The notes beneath the pieces were generated by a model. That model was not told the origin of the DNA. It did no database searches and was given only the letters and a program-made list of their open reading frames with translations. 64,000 bases of DNA from Hydnum rufescens UP504. Its lineage: Eukaryota > Basidiomycota > Agaricomycetes > Cantharellales > Hydnaceae. Below, one piece after another: positions 46,668-57,507 of the stretch. The position numbers and the translations under genes were made by a program. The first letter of the stretch is position 1. Each line of letters starts with the position of its first letter. Where the stretch lies: NCBI GenBank assembly GCA_014904985.1, contig MU129093.1, forward strand, positions 8,058-72,057. The letters run 5' to 3'.

Positions 46668-47737
46668 ATGAGTGGGTCTGAAGGAGATGGGGAGTTGAGA
46701 GCACTGGGTCAGGCATTCACCATGATTATTGCCTCTGAAATTGGTGACAAGACATTTCTCATCGTGAGTTGGGCTTGTCGATACTTTTATACTTCCTCTG
46801 GGCTTATGCCGCTCTCTAGGCGGCTATTCTTGCGATGCGGCACGACAGAATTATCGTATTTGCTGGAGCATTTGGTTCGCTCTTCGTCATGTCTGTCCTT
46901 TCTGCAGGTATGGGAAGAATACTGCCTACTCTCATTTCAAAACAATGGACGCAATTTGCTGCGGCCGCCCTTTTCCTCGCATTTGGAGTCAAAATGGCTA
47001 TAGAAGGCCGCCAGATGAAGGACGGAAACGAAAGGATTCAAGAAGAGATGCGTGAAGTAGAAGAGGAAATTGAAGAAGAAGACGCCATCGTGGATGGGAC
47101 AGGCGGACACGCAAATGGAAGACCCATTCCACTGGAAGAACTGGAGGAGGGTGGTCGACCTGGATTGCAGCGTTATCCTAGCATTTCGCTTGGCAATGGC
47201 CTTGGGCGGATGAAGAACCGCTCTCCCCCCCTCGACTCACTCATTCTACCCTCAATTCGGAGCATACTGCAAAGCTGGCGAAGAAGGCAGTACGCAATAC
47301 CTGCCATCATTTCTTTGGGCCCGTATTCGTTCAAGCATTTATTCTCACTTTTTTGGGTGAATGGGGAGATCGCAGTCAAATTGCCACGATTGCTCTCGCA
47401 GCCGCTCACGTACGTCCAGCCCCTAATCTATTTGGCCATTCATCCCCATCTTATTCTCCTTGTAAGAATGTTACTGTTGTCGCCTTTGGAACTATCGTCG
47501 GCCATGGGTGCTGCACCGCCCTAGCGGTGATTGGGGGACGGTGGATATCAAACAGAATTTCAGTCAAACGAGGTCAGTCACACGTACAATGTTCATAATG
47601 TCGCGGCTTCCACAATACTTGCTCGAACAGTAACACTGGCTGGGGCTGTTTTATTTCTTGTGTTCTCCGTGATCTACTTTATAGAAGCTTTGTCTGTACC
47701 CATTGAGGCAGACGCTCCCTCTGATATAATCCATTAA
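46668..47737 (+). CDS. GDT1: GDT1-family Mn2+/Ca2+ transporter
   Basis: UPF0016/TMEM165-type cation transporter, normally in Golgi membranes, supplying Mn2+ for glycosylation and removing Ca2+. Both family signatures are present: IIASEIGDKTFLI in exon 1 and FLGEWGDRSQIATIALAA in the second half. Intervening helices are AAILAMRHDRIIVFAGA, SVLSAGMGRILPTLISKQW and FAAAALFLAFGVKM, followed by a Glu-rich cytosolic loop (EEMREVEEEIEEEDA). The last part has TVVAFGTIVGHGCCTALAVI and VTLAGAVLFLVFSVIYFIEA. One base appears lost or gained in the C7 run at 47,225-47,231 to reach FFGPVFVQAFILTFLG. It ends 50 bp before the MDV1 start on the same strand. Confidence 0.93.
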
Positions 47738-47787
47738 TACTTTGTTTACACCGGCAAAGACCGCTTGACCTCGTTCACCCTTTTTAA

Positions 47788-50423
47788 ATGTCCGTACCGC
47801 CAAGCAGGGCACGCCAAAAGGATGAATCTAAGGATCACTCGGAACCTATTGCCAGTTCGTCTACTACCAATTCCAGGCTTGCCAACATATCCAAGGCCAT
47901 CATCACGCCCTTCAGCTCATACAAGTCGGATTCTACCAAGGTGTTATCGGACTGTGCGTAATTTATAACTATCTGGGGCATGTCCTGTGTCGTGTTGAAA
48001 GGTTTTAACCCTGGTGCACAGTGGCCCCTGTGCTCATGACGCCCAAAATCATCAATGCTGCTGCGTCTTCCTCTTCCAAATCTACACAGGGATATAACGT
48101 ATCCCAGCGACAACGCGCATATAGACCAACTGCCAAAGCGATTGACTTTGCGCTTTTGGGACGTGCCCCAGGTCGCCTCACCGGCGCTGGTCGACGGCTG
48201 ACATCACACGACCTGGAGATCGTCGAAGCGACGTCTGAGTTATTGGAGGCTGATATTCCCGAGCCAGAAGGGGTAGCGGCGGATGTCAGTCTCCTGCGCG
48301 GATTCAATGCGACGATACCGAGCTCGCAGCGGGGCAAGACCCGCCGACGAAAGACGCGGAATGTCGATACCCCGCATTTGGGCCTGAAGCGTCTGGGTAT
48401 GAATGCACGTGGGCTATTGAACGATTCGAATTATGATTCTGCGGGCCCCGAGGATTCTTTTGCCCAAGGTCCCAAAGGTCGGCCGCGCCGGGGCCGGGAA
48501 TCCCTTGCGGCCACAGTCCGACTAGGGAGGGAAGAATTGGAACGCCAAGCCCAAGAGATTCTCCTTGACAAGGAAAATCTTAGGGTTCGGAGAGTACGTG
48601 GCGCACGGCCGGCCCCCCTTCATCAAGGATACGAAGGCTGATGTGTTTGTAGACCTTGATCCATGCAGAATCGTCGGAAATTGTAGCGAAGATCTCAGGA
48701 TTGGAAGCATTGCGCCAAAAACTAGATAAAGATCTACTCAAGATTCAAGAAGAAGAACTCGAATTGGACGATGAGTGTAATAGCATTCCCGATTGTCTAT
48801 TTGGTCCCTCGCCTGATGGCCCTTGCGTAGTAGAGAGTGTGCAAGATCGACTTGCCTATGAGGAAACCGTATCTAAAAACCCGAATGTTCGCCCGTCCGA
48901 AGCCCATGTGATGGCGTCTCAGAGTATCCGCCGAAAGAAAGGTTATTATGCTTTGAGGGGATTAACCCTGCCGTATTACTGAATGTGACCTTGTAGGGCC
49001 TGCATTTTTGCCCTCTGAACATGATGAATTACCCCCTGCCGTCGCTTTCATGGTAAGCATACGCGCAGCAGTACGGTGCAGAACATGCCCCTAATCCATG
49101 TATGGAACTCTTGCAGACTCTGGATTCACACCATGGTGCAATAACATGTTTAGACTTTTCAGAGCCGTATGGTCTGCTCGTCAGCGCATCTGCTAATGTT
49201 GCAGAAGAAGGCGGGGGTGCCCGTGTCTGGGACCTGACGAATGGGGAAGAAATCGCGCGGTTGCGGGCGTAGAGAGTGAACTCGAAGTCGTCAAATGTGT
49301 GCAAGTCGAGGAGCATGTCTGCATAACTGGGGGATCGGACTCTAAGGTCCGGCTTTGGGATCTGCGGCGTGCGGGTGAGAGTAGTTCTGGAAACGAGAGC
49401 GGGGGTACCGTCAGTAATGGAGAAGACGGTGTCTTTGGGGAACCTTCGGAGGGTCCATGTGTGCGGGTTTTGGAGGGGCACAGCAGTTCCGTGACATCCT
49501 TGTTCTTCGAGGATGCTACCTTGGTGAGGGGTCACGAATGTTCGTCTCGTATTGCATGGGTATTCAAATTACAGTTCGTAGGTGACGGGGGCGTCTGACA
49601 AGACCATCCGGCAGTGGGATCTGACGACGGGCCAATGCGTGCTTACGATGGACATACTCTGGGCGATATCGCATCCTCCACTAGCTGCTAGTGCGGCATC
49701 CGGCCCCGCGGCAGGGCTTCTCAAGGCTGTGTCTGGTCCGTTTGCTGTTGCAACTCCCCCGTATGCGGACGGGAGCTGGGACATGTACCAGGACTTTGTT
49801 GGGGGGCTGCAGTTCTGGGGTTATGCGCTTGTCAGTGGGAGCGGTGATTCTGCGGTTCGGATGTGGGACAGTAAGTTCGTTACGCATCACTCGTTATTGT
49901 GGCTCCCTTCTTACATAATTCTGCACACTGCCCACTTCAGTGAGAACTGGGCAAGCGCACCGCACACTAATGGGTCACACTGGAGCCGTGACGTGTGTTC
50001 AATTTGATGAACATCATATCGTCAGCGGCAGCTTAGACAAGACAGTGCGAGTACGTGATTCGCGCTGCTACACGGTACCCGATATCAGTGTATTTATTTT
50101 TGTTTTTAGATATGGGATCTGAGGACCGGCGGAATCTCAGATTCTATTCGTTTCGAGTACCCAGTGACTTCCCTTCAGTTCGATTCCCGCAAAGTTGTCG
50201 CGTGTGCTGGCGAGAACGGGGTCAAGGTTAGTTTGTCTACTAGCTATTGGGATCTTTGCACTCCCTGACGTACCACGGTGTGTAGATCTACAACCGTACG
50301 ACACTGCAGCTATCTACGTTGTCCACGAACGGACACACCCAGCCGGCCGAGCGCGTGCGATACATGGATAGATATATGGTATCTGGTGGTCGAGATAGTA
50401 GAGTCAAGATATGGGCAATATAA
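47788..50423 (+). CDS. MDV1: MDV1/CAF4-like mitochondrial division WD40 protein
   Basis: Adaptor that links Fis1 on the mitochondrial outer membrane to the dynamin Dnm1. The start is [20 protein letters not shown]. The N-terminal Fis1-binding half contains [18 protein letters not shown] and a basic stretch [11 protein letters not shown] coiled coil follows ([33 protein letters not shown]). A beta-propeller of about seven blades ends the protein: [97 protein letters not shown] and [15 protein letters not shown]. The helical half, coiled coil and propeller in this order are diagnostic for Mdv1/Caf4. One missing G near 49,265-49,267 puts a false stop in blade 1. Multiple small introns. Confidence 0.88.
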
Positions 50424-50513
50424 TGTGGATACCTGTTTGGATCTGCTTGCCGTTGTGTGTATGCGGGACGATCCGTATATGACCAATCAGCGAGATGTCA
50501 CGACCGGTAAGCA

Positions 50514-51469
50514 ATGGCTGCAGCGGTGAGGGCAAGACTGCCTATTCTGTACCATTACCTGCCTACACCCGTTCCATATAAACCGGCGCTTGAGCTGCAA
50601 GAGCGACTGCATCAACTACAATTAGCTACTCGGCGGCGGCAATCGCACAGCCAGAACTCATCTTTGAACGAGGAAGGGAACAAAACGCACCCCGACATTC
50701 TGCTTCTCCTGCAACACCGCCCGGTGTACACGGGCGGGCGGCGCCAGCAGCAGTGGACCGACGAGCTGGAGCTAGAACAAAAGAGATTACAGCACCTAGG
50801 AGCGGATTGGGTGCCTACGGCGCGCGGGGGCGAGACGACGTTTCATGGCCCTGGGCAAATAGTCGCCTACCCATTGTTTGATCTGGGACGGATGTCTGTG
50901 CGTCGTCATGTCTTTTTTTATATTCCCTCCTGGATTTACTACTGACATGCATATATCTTCGCTGACGCGCCCCCACTCGGCGGCGCAATGTGTGCAATAA
51001 ATAGCGCTCGATCCGGTGCTACATCGACGACCTGCAATCCATCATGCAGCAGCACGTCACCATAACGCACCGCATCTCCACAACCCCCTCCTCGCTCACG
51101 GGCGTGTTCGTCACGCCCACCTCCAAAATTGGCTCCATCGGCGTGCAGGTGCGGCACCGCCTCACGACGCACGGCCTCTCGCTCAATATCACACCCGAGC
51201 CCCTCGCGTGGTTCGATCAGGTCGTCGCATGTGGTCTGCCGGGCGTGCGCCAGACGAGCATCGGTGCGGAGCTTGGGCGCGAGGTGCGAATTGAGAACGA
51301 GATCGCGCCTTTGGTGGAGAGGTTTGGGCGGGGGTTTCAGAGGGAGATGAGACCAGTGTTGGAGGACGAGGAGCCAGAGGTGTATGCGATGATACGCGAG
51401 TTGGAGATTCTTGGGGAGAACGCTGGTCCTTGGTTAAGTGGGCCTTTACTTTCACCCCCGACCAGTTGA
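50514..51469 (+). CDS. LIP2: LIP2, mitochondrial lipoyl(octanoyl) transferase
   Basis: Transfers octanoyl groups from acyl carrier protein to lipoyl domains (for example the glycine cleavage H protein), the first step of lipoate synthesis in mitochondria. Exon 1 contains LLLLQHRPVYTGGRR, then DWVPTARGGETTFHGPGQIV and AYPLFDLGRM, the RGG-x-x-T-(F/Y)HGPGQ substrate-binding signature of LipB. Exon 2 has IDDLQSIMQQHVTI, TSKIGSIGVQVRHRLTTHGL with the conserved Lys, and VVACGLPGVRQTSI with the thiol Cys. No frame break. The N-terminus MAAAVRARLPILYHYLP could serve as a short presequence. Its start lies 90 bp after the MDV1 stop. A stretch of about 25-35 residues with many Gln/Ser (RRRQSHSQNSS) is inserted near residue 40. 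Confidence 0.93.
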
Positions 51470-51582
51470 TATTGGGTACAGAATAAGCATGCTCCATTCT
51501 ATGCCCAGATCCTCTGCCATCTGCCCTATAGAACGATAGTACATACATCTATGCCCTAATCGTAGAATTACATATATCGGCA

Positions 51583-53116
51583 CTATAATTTGGCATCCGC
51601 GGCAGCTTTCTCGCCCTCAAAGATCAGGGCCCTCGCGATATGACTTACGAGGGGGAACATGGTTCCATGAACGCGAGCTTCGGTAGATGATGCCTGGCGC
51701 CGAGCAGCACGCGCTGCTACCCCTTGAAGGATAATCCCGAGCTGCACAAACGAGTGCAGAGAGACAAATAGTTTAGAATTCAAGTCAATGAGAGACGCTC
51801 TGACAATGTTTGCGTACCCTGAACATCATCCAACTGCGGACGAAGGTCATCTCCTCGAGGGGATACGGTATCTTCATGACGCGGCAGTACTCGCGCACGA
51901 CTTCTTCGTCGGTGAGGGGCACGGTGTCTGGGGGCGACCCTCGGAAGCCTTCACTCGTCAGTCCATAAGGTCCGACTGAGGGACCGAATGCATACGGAGC
52001 CATGAGGTTTCCTAGGTCGGCAAGCTGCACGCACAAACGATTGTCATGAGAGAGTAAGAAACAAGACAAGAAAAATAACGCACAGGGTGACCTAGAGTAC
52101 ATAGCTCCCAGTCCAAAATGCCAATAACACGTGGTTCGGTGGGGTGGAAGACGAGGTTATCGATCTTGTAGTCTCCGTGCACGATGCGGGTGCCGAAACG
52201 GCGCTCGTCGGGGAGGTGCGTGGCGTACCACTGCATGGTCTCGGCGAAGAAGGGCATATCGCCCACGGGGAGGCCTGATTCGACATCACACGCCAAGGCC
52301 TGGGCTTTGGAGACGCGCGAGAGGGATTTCAGTTGGCGGGGATAGTAGGGTGAATGAGAGCCGAAGGAACCGAGGCCGATGGCGTCTGGGTTGAGGCTGG
52401 ACAGAAGGCCTAGGGTGCGGATGGCGGATAGCCAGCTACATGAATAGTATCTCGTTGAAAAAGCTGTCATCCGTTATATAAGTGTTCACTTACCAGGCTT
52501 TACGATCTGCGGGTGATAATTGGGGCATCTTGACGTTTGCGAAGATGCGGCCTTCGAGGAACTCCATAATGTAGAAAGGGGTGCCAACAATGGATTTATC
52601 CTCACAAAGAGCGATGGGACGAGGGATAGGAATGCGGAGGGAAGGGTCCGTAGAGGGGTTCTGATTATGAGAGTGAAGGCGAATAGTACCTGGTACTCAC
52701 GCTCGACGGCGTGCGCGGTTGGGGAGAGCAGCGTCCCTAAGGGCTTTTTGCGTAGGACAAACCGGGTGCCCCTGTATGTGGTGAAGGGAGGTTAGTGGGT
52801 CAGAATATACATGATTATTGGTGAACTCACCTGGCATCGGTAAGGAAATAAGTAGGATTGGACTGGAGGTCGACGGAAAGTGAGAGACAGGATCATGACT
52901 ATCTCTTCAGCGCGGCTCACCTGTCCATACTGTTGGATTTTGCTCAGCCTCGCTGTGAGGTTCGCGCTGGAACGGAGAATTGCGCACCTGAAACTGTTTC
53001 ACCACGACAGGTGCATTTATCTCAGACACATTTGCAGTCAAGTAGGCGTTGAGCGCATCGACGGGTATGTCAGCTCTGATGTCCCCGTACGCCCCGCCAA
53101 TTTTTTGTTCTGCCAT
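51583..53116 (-). CDS. APH-fold phosphotransferase (ACAD10/11 N-terminal type)
   Basis: Aminoglycoside-phosphotransferase-like kinase of the type found alone in fungi and fused to acyl-CoA dehydrogenase in animal ACAD10/ACAD11, where it phosphorylates 4-hydroxyacyl-CoAs. It starts MAEQKIGGAYGDIRADIPVD. Exons then give QSNPTYFLTDA-like nucleotide-loop sequence, FVLRKKPLGTLLSPTAHAVE (ATP-binding Lys), PFYIMEFLEGRIFANVKMPQ (hinge), WYATHLPDERRFGTRIVHG with DYKIDNLVFHP (catalytic loop HGD..xxN), GILDWELCTLGHPLADLGNL (metal-binding D) and EMTFVRSWMMF. It ends RALIFEGEKAAADAKL. No dehydrogenase domain follows. About seven introns; no frame break seen. Convergent with LIP2. By homology it may act in hydroxy-fatty-acid breakdown, but the substrate is inferred. 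Confidence 0.87.
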
Positions 53117-54392
53117 GGTCTGGGAAGAGATGGAGGGACGGGATTAGTAAGAACATGGGCACGAGAACTACTCAGGCTCAGGGGGAACTCGCCGCCGGAC
53201 GTGCTCTTTGCCGGTGGTTCCCAGTGCTTCGGTTATGTTGATGCCAGGAGAGGGAAGCCCGGAACTCATAAACTCCCAGTGGACTCCCAAGAGTCCCATA
53301 TCTCCCATGGCTTAAATGACTGCCCCATGAGGCAGGGGCACTTATTCGCACGAATTCAAATACCGTACAGTACTTCAATTCGAGATTACCGCAAGCCAGG
53401 CATCTTACCCCCAAAGTGACGCCCACTGACAACTCACTGCTCCTCAGCAACATAGGCGCTGTTGTTCCACAGACATCAACCCACATAAGTAAATCGACCG
53501 GGCTCAGCTAACGCCGGATGTGTCACAAATAGCCGTGACTACCGGTCCCCCCGCACTATTTAACCCAGTCACCCAGTCACACCTTTGACCAGAAAGTCCA
53601 ATCGGAATGGGGCAAATGCCATGACAATCGGCCACTGTAGAGAATCAAACATTGCTTCATTCGCTACTTCCCTGCAGCTTGCAGGGAATGACAAAATGGA
53701 ATGGCAACAACTCGCGTACGTCACGTCCGCGTTGACGGGTGCCAGATGAGCATTACACGATGCTTGAGAATGCCCGTTGGAGCTGTCCGAGCCTTCATCC
53801 ACTCACCTCCGAGATGTGCGAGCAAACATCAGGGTCGAAGCAGTTCTGGATCAGTCCACCGCAACATCCCTTTTGGAAAATATAAACCTCACACAAGAGA
53901 CAATCAGCCCCAAGATTATCGCACGCAACTGACAAATAGTAGACCAGAAGTAGCAAGATCAGAAATTCCGAGTTGTAGAAAGGAATTATCCTTCAAACCC
54001 GGAAACGCAGTGACAATGCAGCAACTGCTCGCGTGGGAGGTCTGTGAAAGAGGCACCACAGTGAGACTCGACAGAATGGCATAATATACTTTCAAGCCAT
54101 CCTGCATGCTAGACGGTCTCGTATTTTTAAAGTCCAAAGTCAAGTAGGAGAGTTATAGTAGAAGACACTGTACGCAATGCAGGGTGTGAAGTGAGGAACA
54201 GTCAGTCCCACGTCAGTCCCGCGTTCATCTGCGCCCGGAACGCGTCGTAGCCTCACCTGAGTGAAGGGTTCAAAATTAGGACCACAATTCGCGTATCATT
54301 GTAGAGTCTTGCATGTCACGGTAATGCGGGGTACTTGGCGGCCAATTCCGATGTTCCTTCAATAGCATACTTGGTCCACCGAGTCGACCGCA
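53117..54392. other. Divergent intergenic region (1.3 kb)
   Basis: Upstream regions of the APH-like gene (-) and the WW-domain gene (+). The open frame at 53,701-54,084 is Arg/Ser-rich with no motif and I do not call it a gene. No regulatory site is recognised with confidence. Confidence 0.4.
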
Positions 54393-56080
54393 ATGTCCCT
54401 CTGGACTATGCGGGTCAGCGCCTCGGAGCAGAAGCCATATTATTTCAACGTTAAGACTCGTGAATCTCGCTGGATTCTACCAGCAGACGTCACTGTCGAG
54501 CCACCCGCCGATTTCGTTCAGCAAACTGATCTACTCCACCGAAATGATAAACACCAAAATGCTCGCGAGCAGCCCAAAGTAGTCAAGCAAGAAGACAGTA
54601 GACGTCCACCTCGGCGACGGAGGACTGAAACAGAAAAACAGGTCATCGAGACCACGGGGACAGAGTCAGAAAGATCTTTCAGTTCCCTGGCATTCAAAAG
54701 ACGCAGGATATCTGGGGCACCACTCCCTTCCTCCTATAACGAAATTGGAAGGTGGATTGGTCTCCCAAGTTCAATTTCGATCAAGAGAGGCGAACGCGTT
54801 TCGGCGGTTTCTGCCCTTATACTAGATTCAATTCTCGCCCTTCGAGTGATGCCAGGTCTTCCTGTGGAGCATCGTGATCCTCTTGTCGACAAATTGACCC
54901 AGGCATATGAATCTTCCCGCTCTCCTGCACCTCTCCCTGCTCTAGGACCCAATCCAGAGGGTCCTTCTGTGGACGATGAGCCTCACTGGCAGGGGGAGAA
55001 TGAAAGACAATCAGAAGGAGATTCCAGTTCGGAAGAGGATGAGGACAAATTCACTGTGGATAATGTGGATAAACTCGGCCACTGGAACTGGAAACTCCCA
55101 AAATGCATTGTCGAATCCAGTACGAAAATTGGAAGAGATGCACTGTCGGAGATGGAGGAGAGCCGGCATCAACTTGAGAAATATGTGAGTTGGGCCTGTT
55201 TATCCTGCTGGGGATAATAATTTGTCTAACCTTCACCAGGGAATCCGTATTCATCCTGAATTCGAAGTTTCTGATGTGGAGGTGGACCTGGCCAGATGGC
55301 TCGCACACATCCCTGGTATTGAAGGAGTGAGTTCGTGATACATTCTCAGATCTTGTATCTGAGATTCTGCGCAGACTAGATGTGAGGGTGGAGTGTACAC
55401 GATACTTCTGGAATTTTGTGGCATGTCCCATCCTCTTCTCGCGTTTCCGCTTTCATATCGTGACAATTTATGAATCTACATAACAGATATCCCCAGTATT
55501 TTTGTTCCGTGTGTTTCGTTTATCCGGCCTTTTTTTCATCCCAACGTGGGATTGTCCGAGACAGCACCCAATGCGATATCCCTGGTATGTCCCCACGAAG
55601 GGATTTTTTCGGACCACGGCTTGGTCATGCGATGGCAACGAGACGGGGCATTTGGCACACAGTCAAAGATGAGGATAGCCAAGGTATTCCCACTAATGCA
55701 TGATCATCATTCGAGTAGTATCAACAAATGTCCTGGCAGCTTTGCGTTCACTTCAGCTGGGAATTTCCTGGTTCCGTTCTCAGGGTGCCATTCAAGGCCG
55801 CGCGTGTCAACTTGCAGAGTGCGACCTCTACGTTATCTACGGTTCAATGATGCATGAATTAATGCTAGTTTTCTATCGTAGGTACGACCCCCAGGTTTAT
55901 AAGTAGGTCGCCAGTACCAGTTTTACTTCAGGTGTGGTCCTAACGTGCAACACAGTTTTGTCATGAATATTCAGACCGAACGATGGACGCCAACGGAGAA
56001 AGAGGGTCTGGCGGGTCGACCAGCTGTGGCCGAGGAACCCTGGTCACTCGACAGGATCTTGGAGGCAACTGTTAATTGAT
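54393..56080 (+). CDS. WW-domain protein of unknown function
   Basis: The N-terminus reads SLWTMRVSASEQKPYYFNVK followed by TRESRWILPADV, a WW domain with both tryptophans and the central YYF-N. A Lys/Arg-rich stretch with RRPPRRRR and FKRRRISGAP (likely nuclear targeting) follows. Then come ISIKRGERVSAVSALILDSI, LPVEHRDPLVDKLTQAYESS, an acidic patch (EGDSSSEEDEDKF) and GHWNWKLPKCIVESSTKIG. The first long exon ends near 55,185. Downstream conserved-looking pieces are HPEFEVSDVEVDLARWLAHI, LVSEILRRLDVRVECTRYFW, LAALRSLQLGISWF and CQLAECDLYVIYGSMMHELM, and a possible C-terminus EPWSLDRILEATVN near 56,080. Exon joints after 55,240 are uncertain, with possible frame errors. I do not recognise the family beyond the WW domain. 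Confidence 0.55.
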
Positions 56081-56984
56081 GAATTTCGGGATAAGGAACC
56101 CAGCTTGTATCATATCATGAACTTATGTCTTCTACGCCCGTGCAGATAATGGAAAATCTCACTGCTGCGTCACCGTCCAATTCCAGGGGGCGAATGCCAT
56201 CGTCACGGGATTTTCTGGCTCTTTCGATTACCTTGGCTGGTCCCCGTCAGATCCCCAGCGTCTTAGACCACGCCAACACAGGTGACATCCTCGCATCCTT
56301 AGTCCCCATATCGAAACACGCTTGCGCTATGCCTTAAAGCGCCCCCCTTGACCCCCTGAAGGCGCTGTACTTGAAGCGAAAGCAAACAGCTGCTTATCCG
56401 GGCAAAGATCATCGAGTAGGCCATCGGGATGATCAATACCCTTCGGGGAGTGCATCGCTCCAGACAAGAATTTTGGCCTTCGGTGCTTCCGGATTCGAGG
56501 GATTCTGACTGGGCACGCGATGGATATGGGAGAGAGCAGGTATCTGCGAATGATGAGACCCCAGTGCTAGGTGGGGACATGACCACGCTGTCTGGGGGCA
56601 TACACCGCAGTCAACAAGCTCTGGGTAGGATGGATATCCCGAACAATGAGCAAGTACTTGGAACAATTGGAATACGGGCGTCGGAGCACCAACACTGACG
56701 AACGCTTTAGCCATATATTAGGATTAAGACTTGGGGAACCGAGAGAAGTACTCCACGCCATAGAACATCGAGGGTCCCATTCGCCCCTCGATATCAGGTC
56801 ATCCATTGTGCCGGGCACGTTTGCTTCATCCCGTGTGGCACAGTGGATGGCGCCGCATTAGGGGATACTCACCCATTGGCCGGGCTTGTTAGTATCACCC
56901 TAGAGAATTCAATTACTACTGTATAGATCATTTTCGAATCGCTAAACAGTATCACTTTGTTAAATCCCCATTAAATCCTGGTAG

Positions 56985-57400
56985 GTTCAACTTGACTCGA
57001 CTTGTGGCTTGTGACTTCTTACTCTGAGTCGGAAGTTCGAGGCGGCAACTTGAGTCGTCCGTACAGCTACATCTGTCACGTGTGTCACGGAAAAATCCGA
57101 CACACGTGATAAATAACTACAAGTCTGGCCAATTTTTTCCGTTCTCACATCACTCACAATCTACAAATCAGTCTTTACAGCACCACTGAGGTTTATTCTG
57201 AAAATAGAATCATACATCAATAGAAAGTACACGGTCTATGTTGCTGGCAATCTTGTGACTCGGTGTTGGTCGACTCCTATGACTTGACTTGCGACTCCGA
57301 GAGTCAGGAACCACTCGGAGTCGGAAACGACTCGACTTCCAAGCGGCTCCGTGCCACTCCGAGTGACTCAACTTGTGATTTGAGTCGACCCAGCCAGTCA
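56985..57400. repeat. GACTC/GAGTC-rich repeat island
   Basis: Words such as TTGACTCGACTTG, CTGAGTCGG, TTGAGTCG, GACTCCGAGAGTC, ACTCGGAGTCGG, ACGACTCGACTT and CCGAGTGACTCAACTTG recur many times in both orientations within about 400 bp, in two patches separated by the inverted repeat. It looks like a locally duplicated short motif (GACTCSGAGTC), probably a decayed mobile or satellite-like element. Confidence 0.65.
57076..57109. repeat. Perfect 11-bp inverted repeat carrying two CACGTG boxes
   Basis: TCACGTGTGTC (57,076-57,086) and its exact complement GACACACGTGA (57,099-57,109) are separated by 12 bp. Each arm contains CACGTG, the palindromic E-box bound by bHLH factors such as Cbf1/Pho4 in yeast. 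It lies about 400 bp before the EF2 start codon. It may be a regulatory site or the ends of a tiny foldback element. Confidence 0.75.
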
Positions 57401-57507
57401 TTGAGGTCCGGCAAATTCCTTGCCCACTTACCTAAGTACCTCGAACGCAAAGTTTTTCCTACCACACCCCAACTTGAAACTGTCCGCGTCCAGAATCGCC
57501 GCCCATC

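Larger units (their letters stand above)
56081..57507. other. Intergenic region upstream of EF2
   Basis: No gene supported; open frames at 56,125-56,861 lack motifs. The second half (about 56,985-57,400) is dominated by repeated GACTC/GAGTC words, and 57,076-57,109 holds a perfect inverted repeat; both are listed separately. Confidence 0.45.

Noticed and set aside
51467..53116. Acyl-CoA dehydrogenase domain fused to the APH-like gene
   Set aside because: The protein ends at EGEKAAADAKL and the next gene on that side is LIP2 on the other strand; no dehydrogenase motifs are present.
53701..54084. 127-codon plus-strand frame as a gene
   Set aside because: Composition is random-like (Arg/Ser/Pro), with no motif and no splice signals, and it lies in a divergent promoter region.
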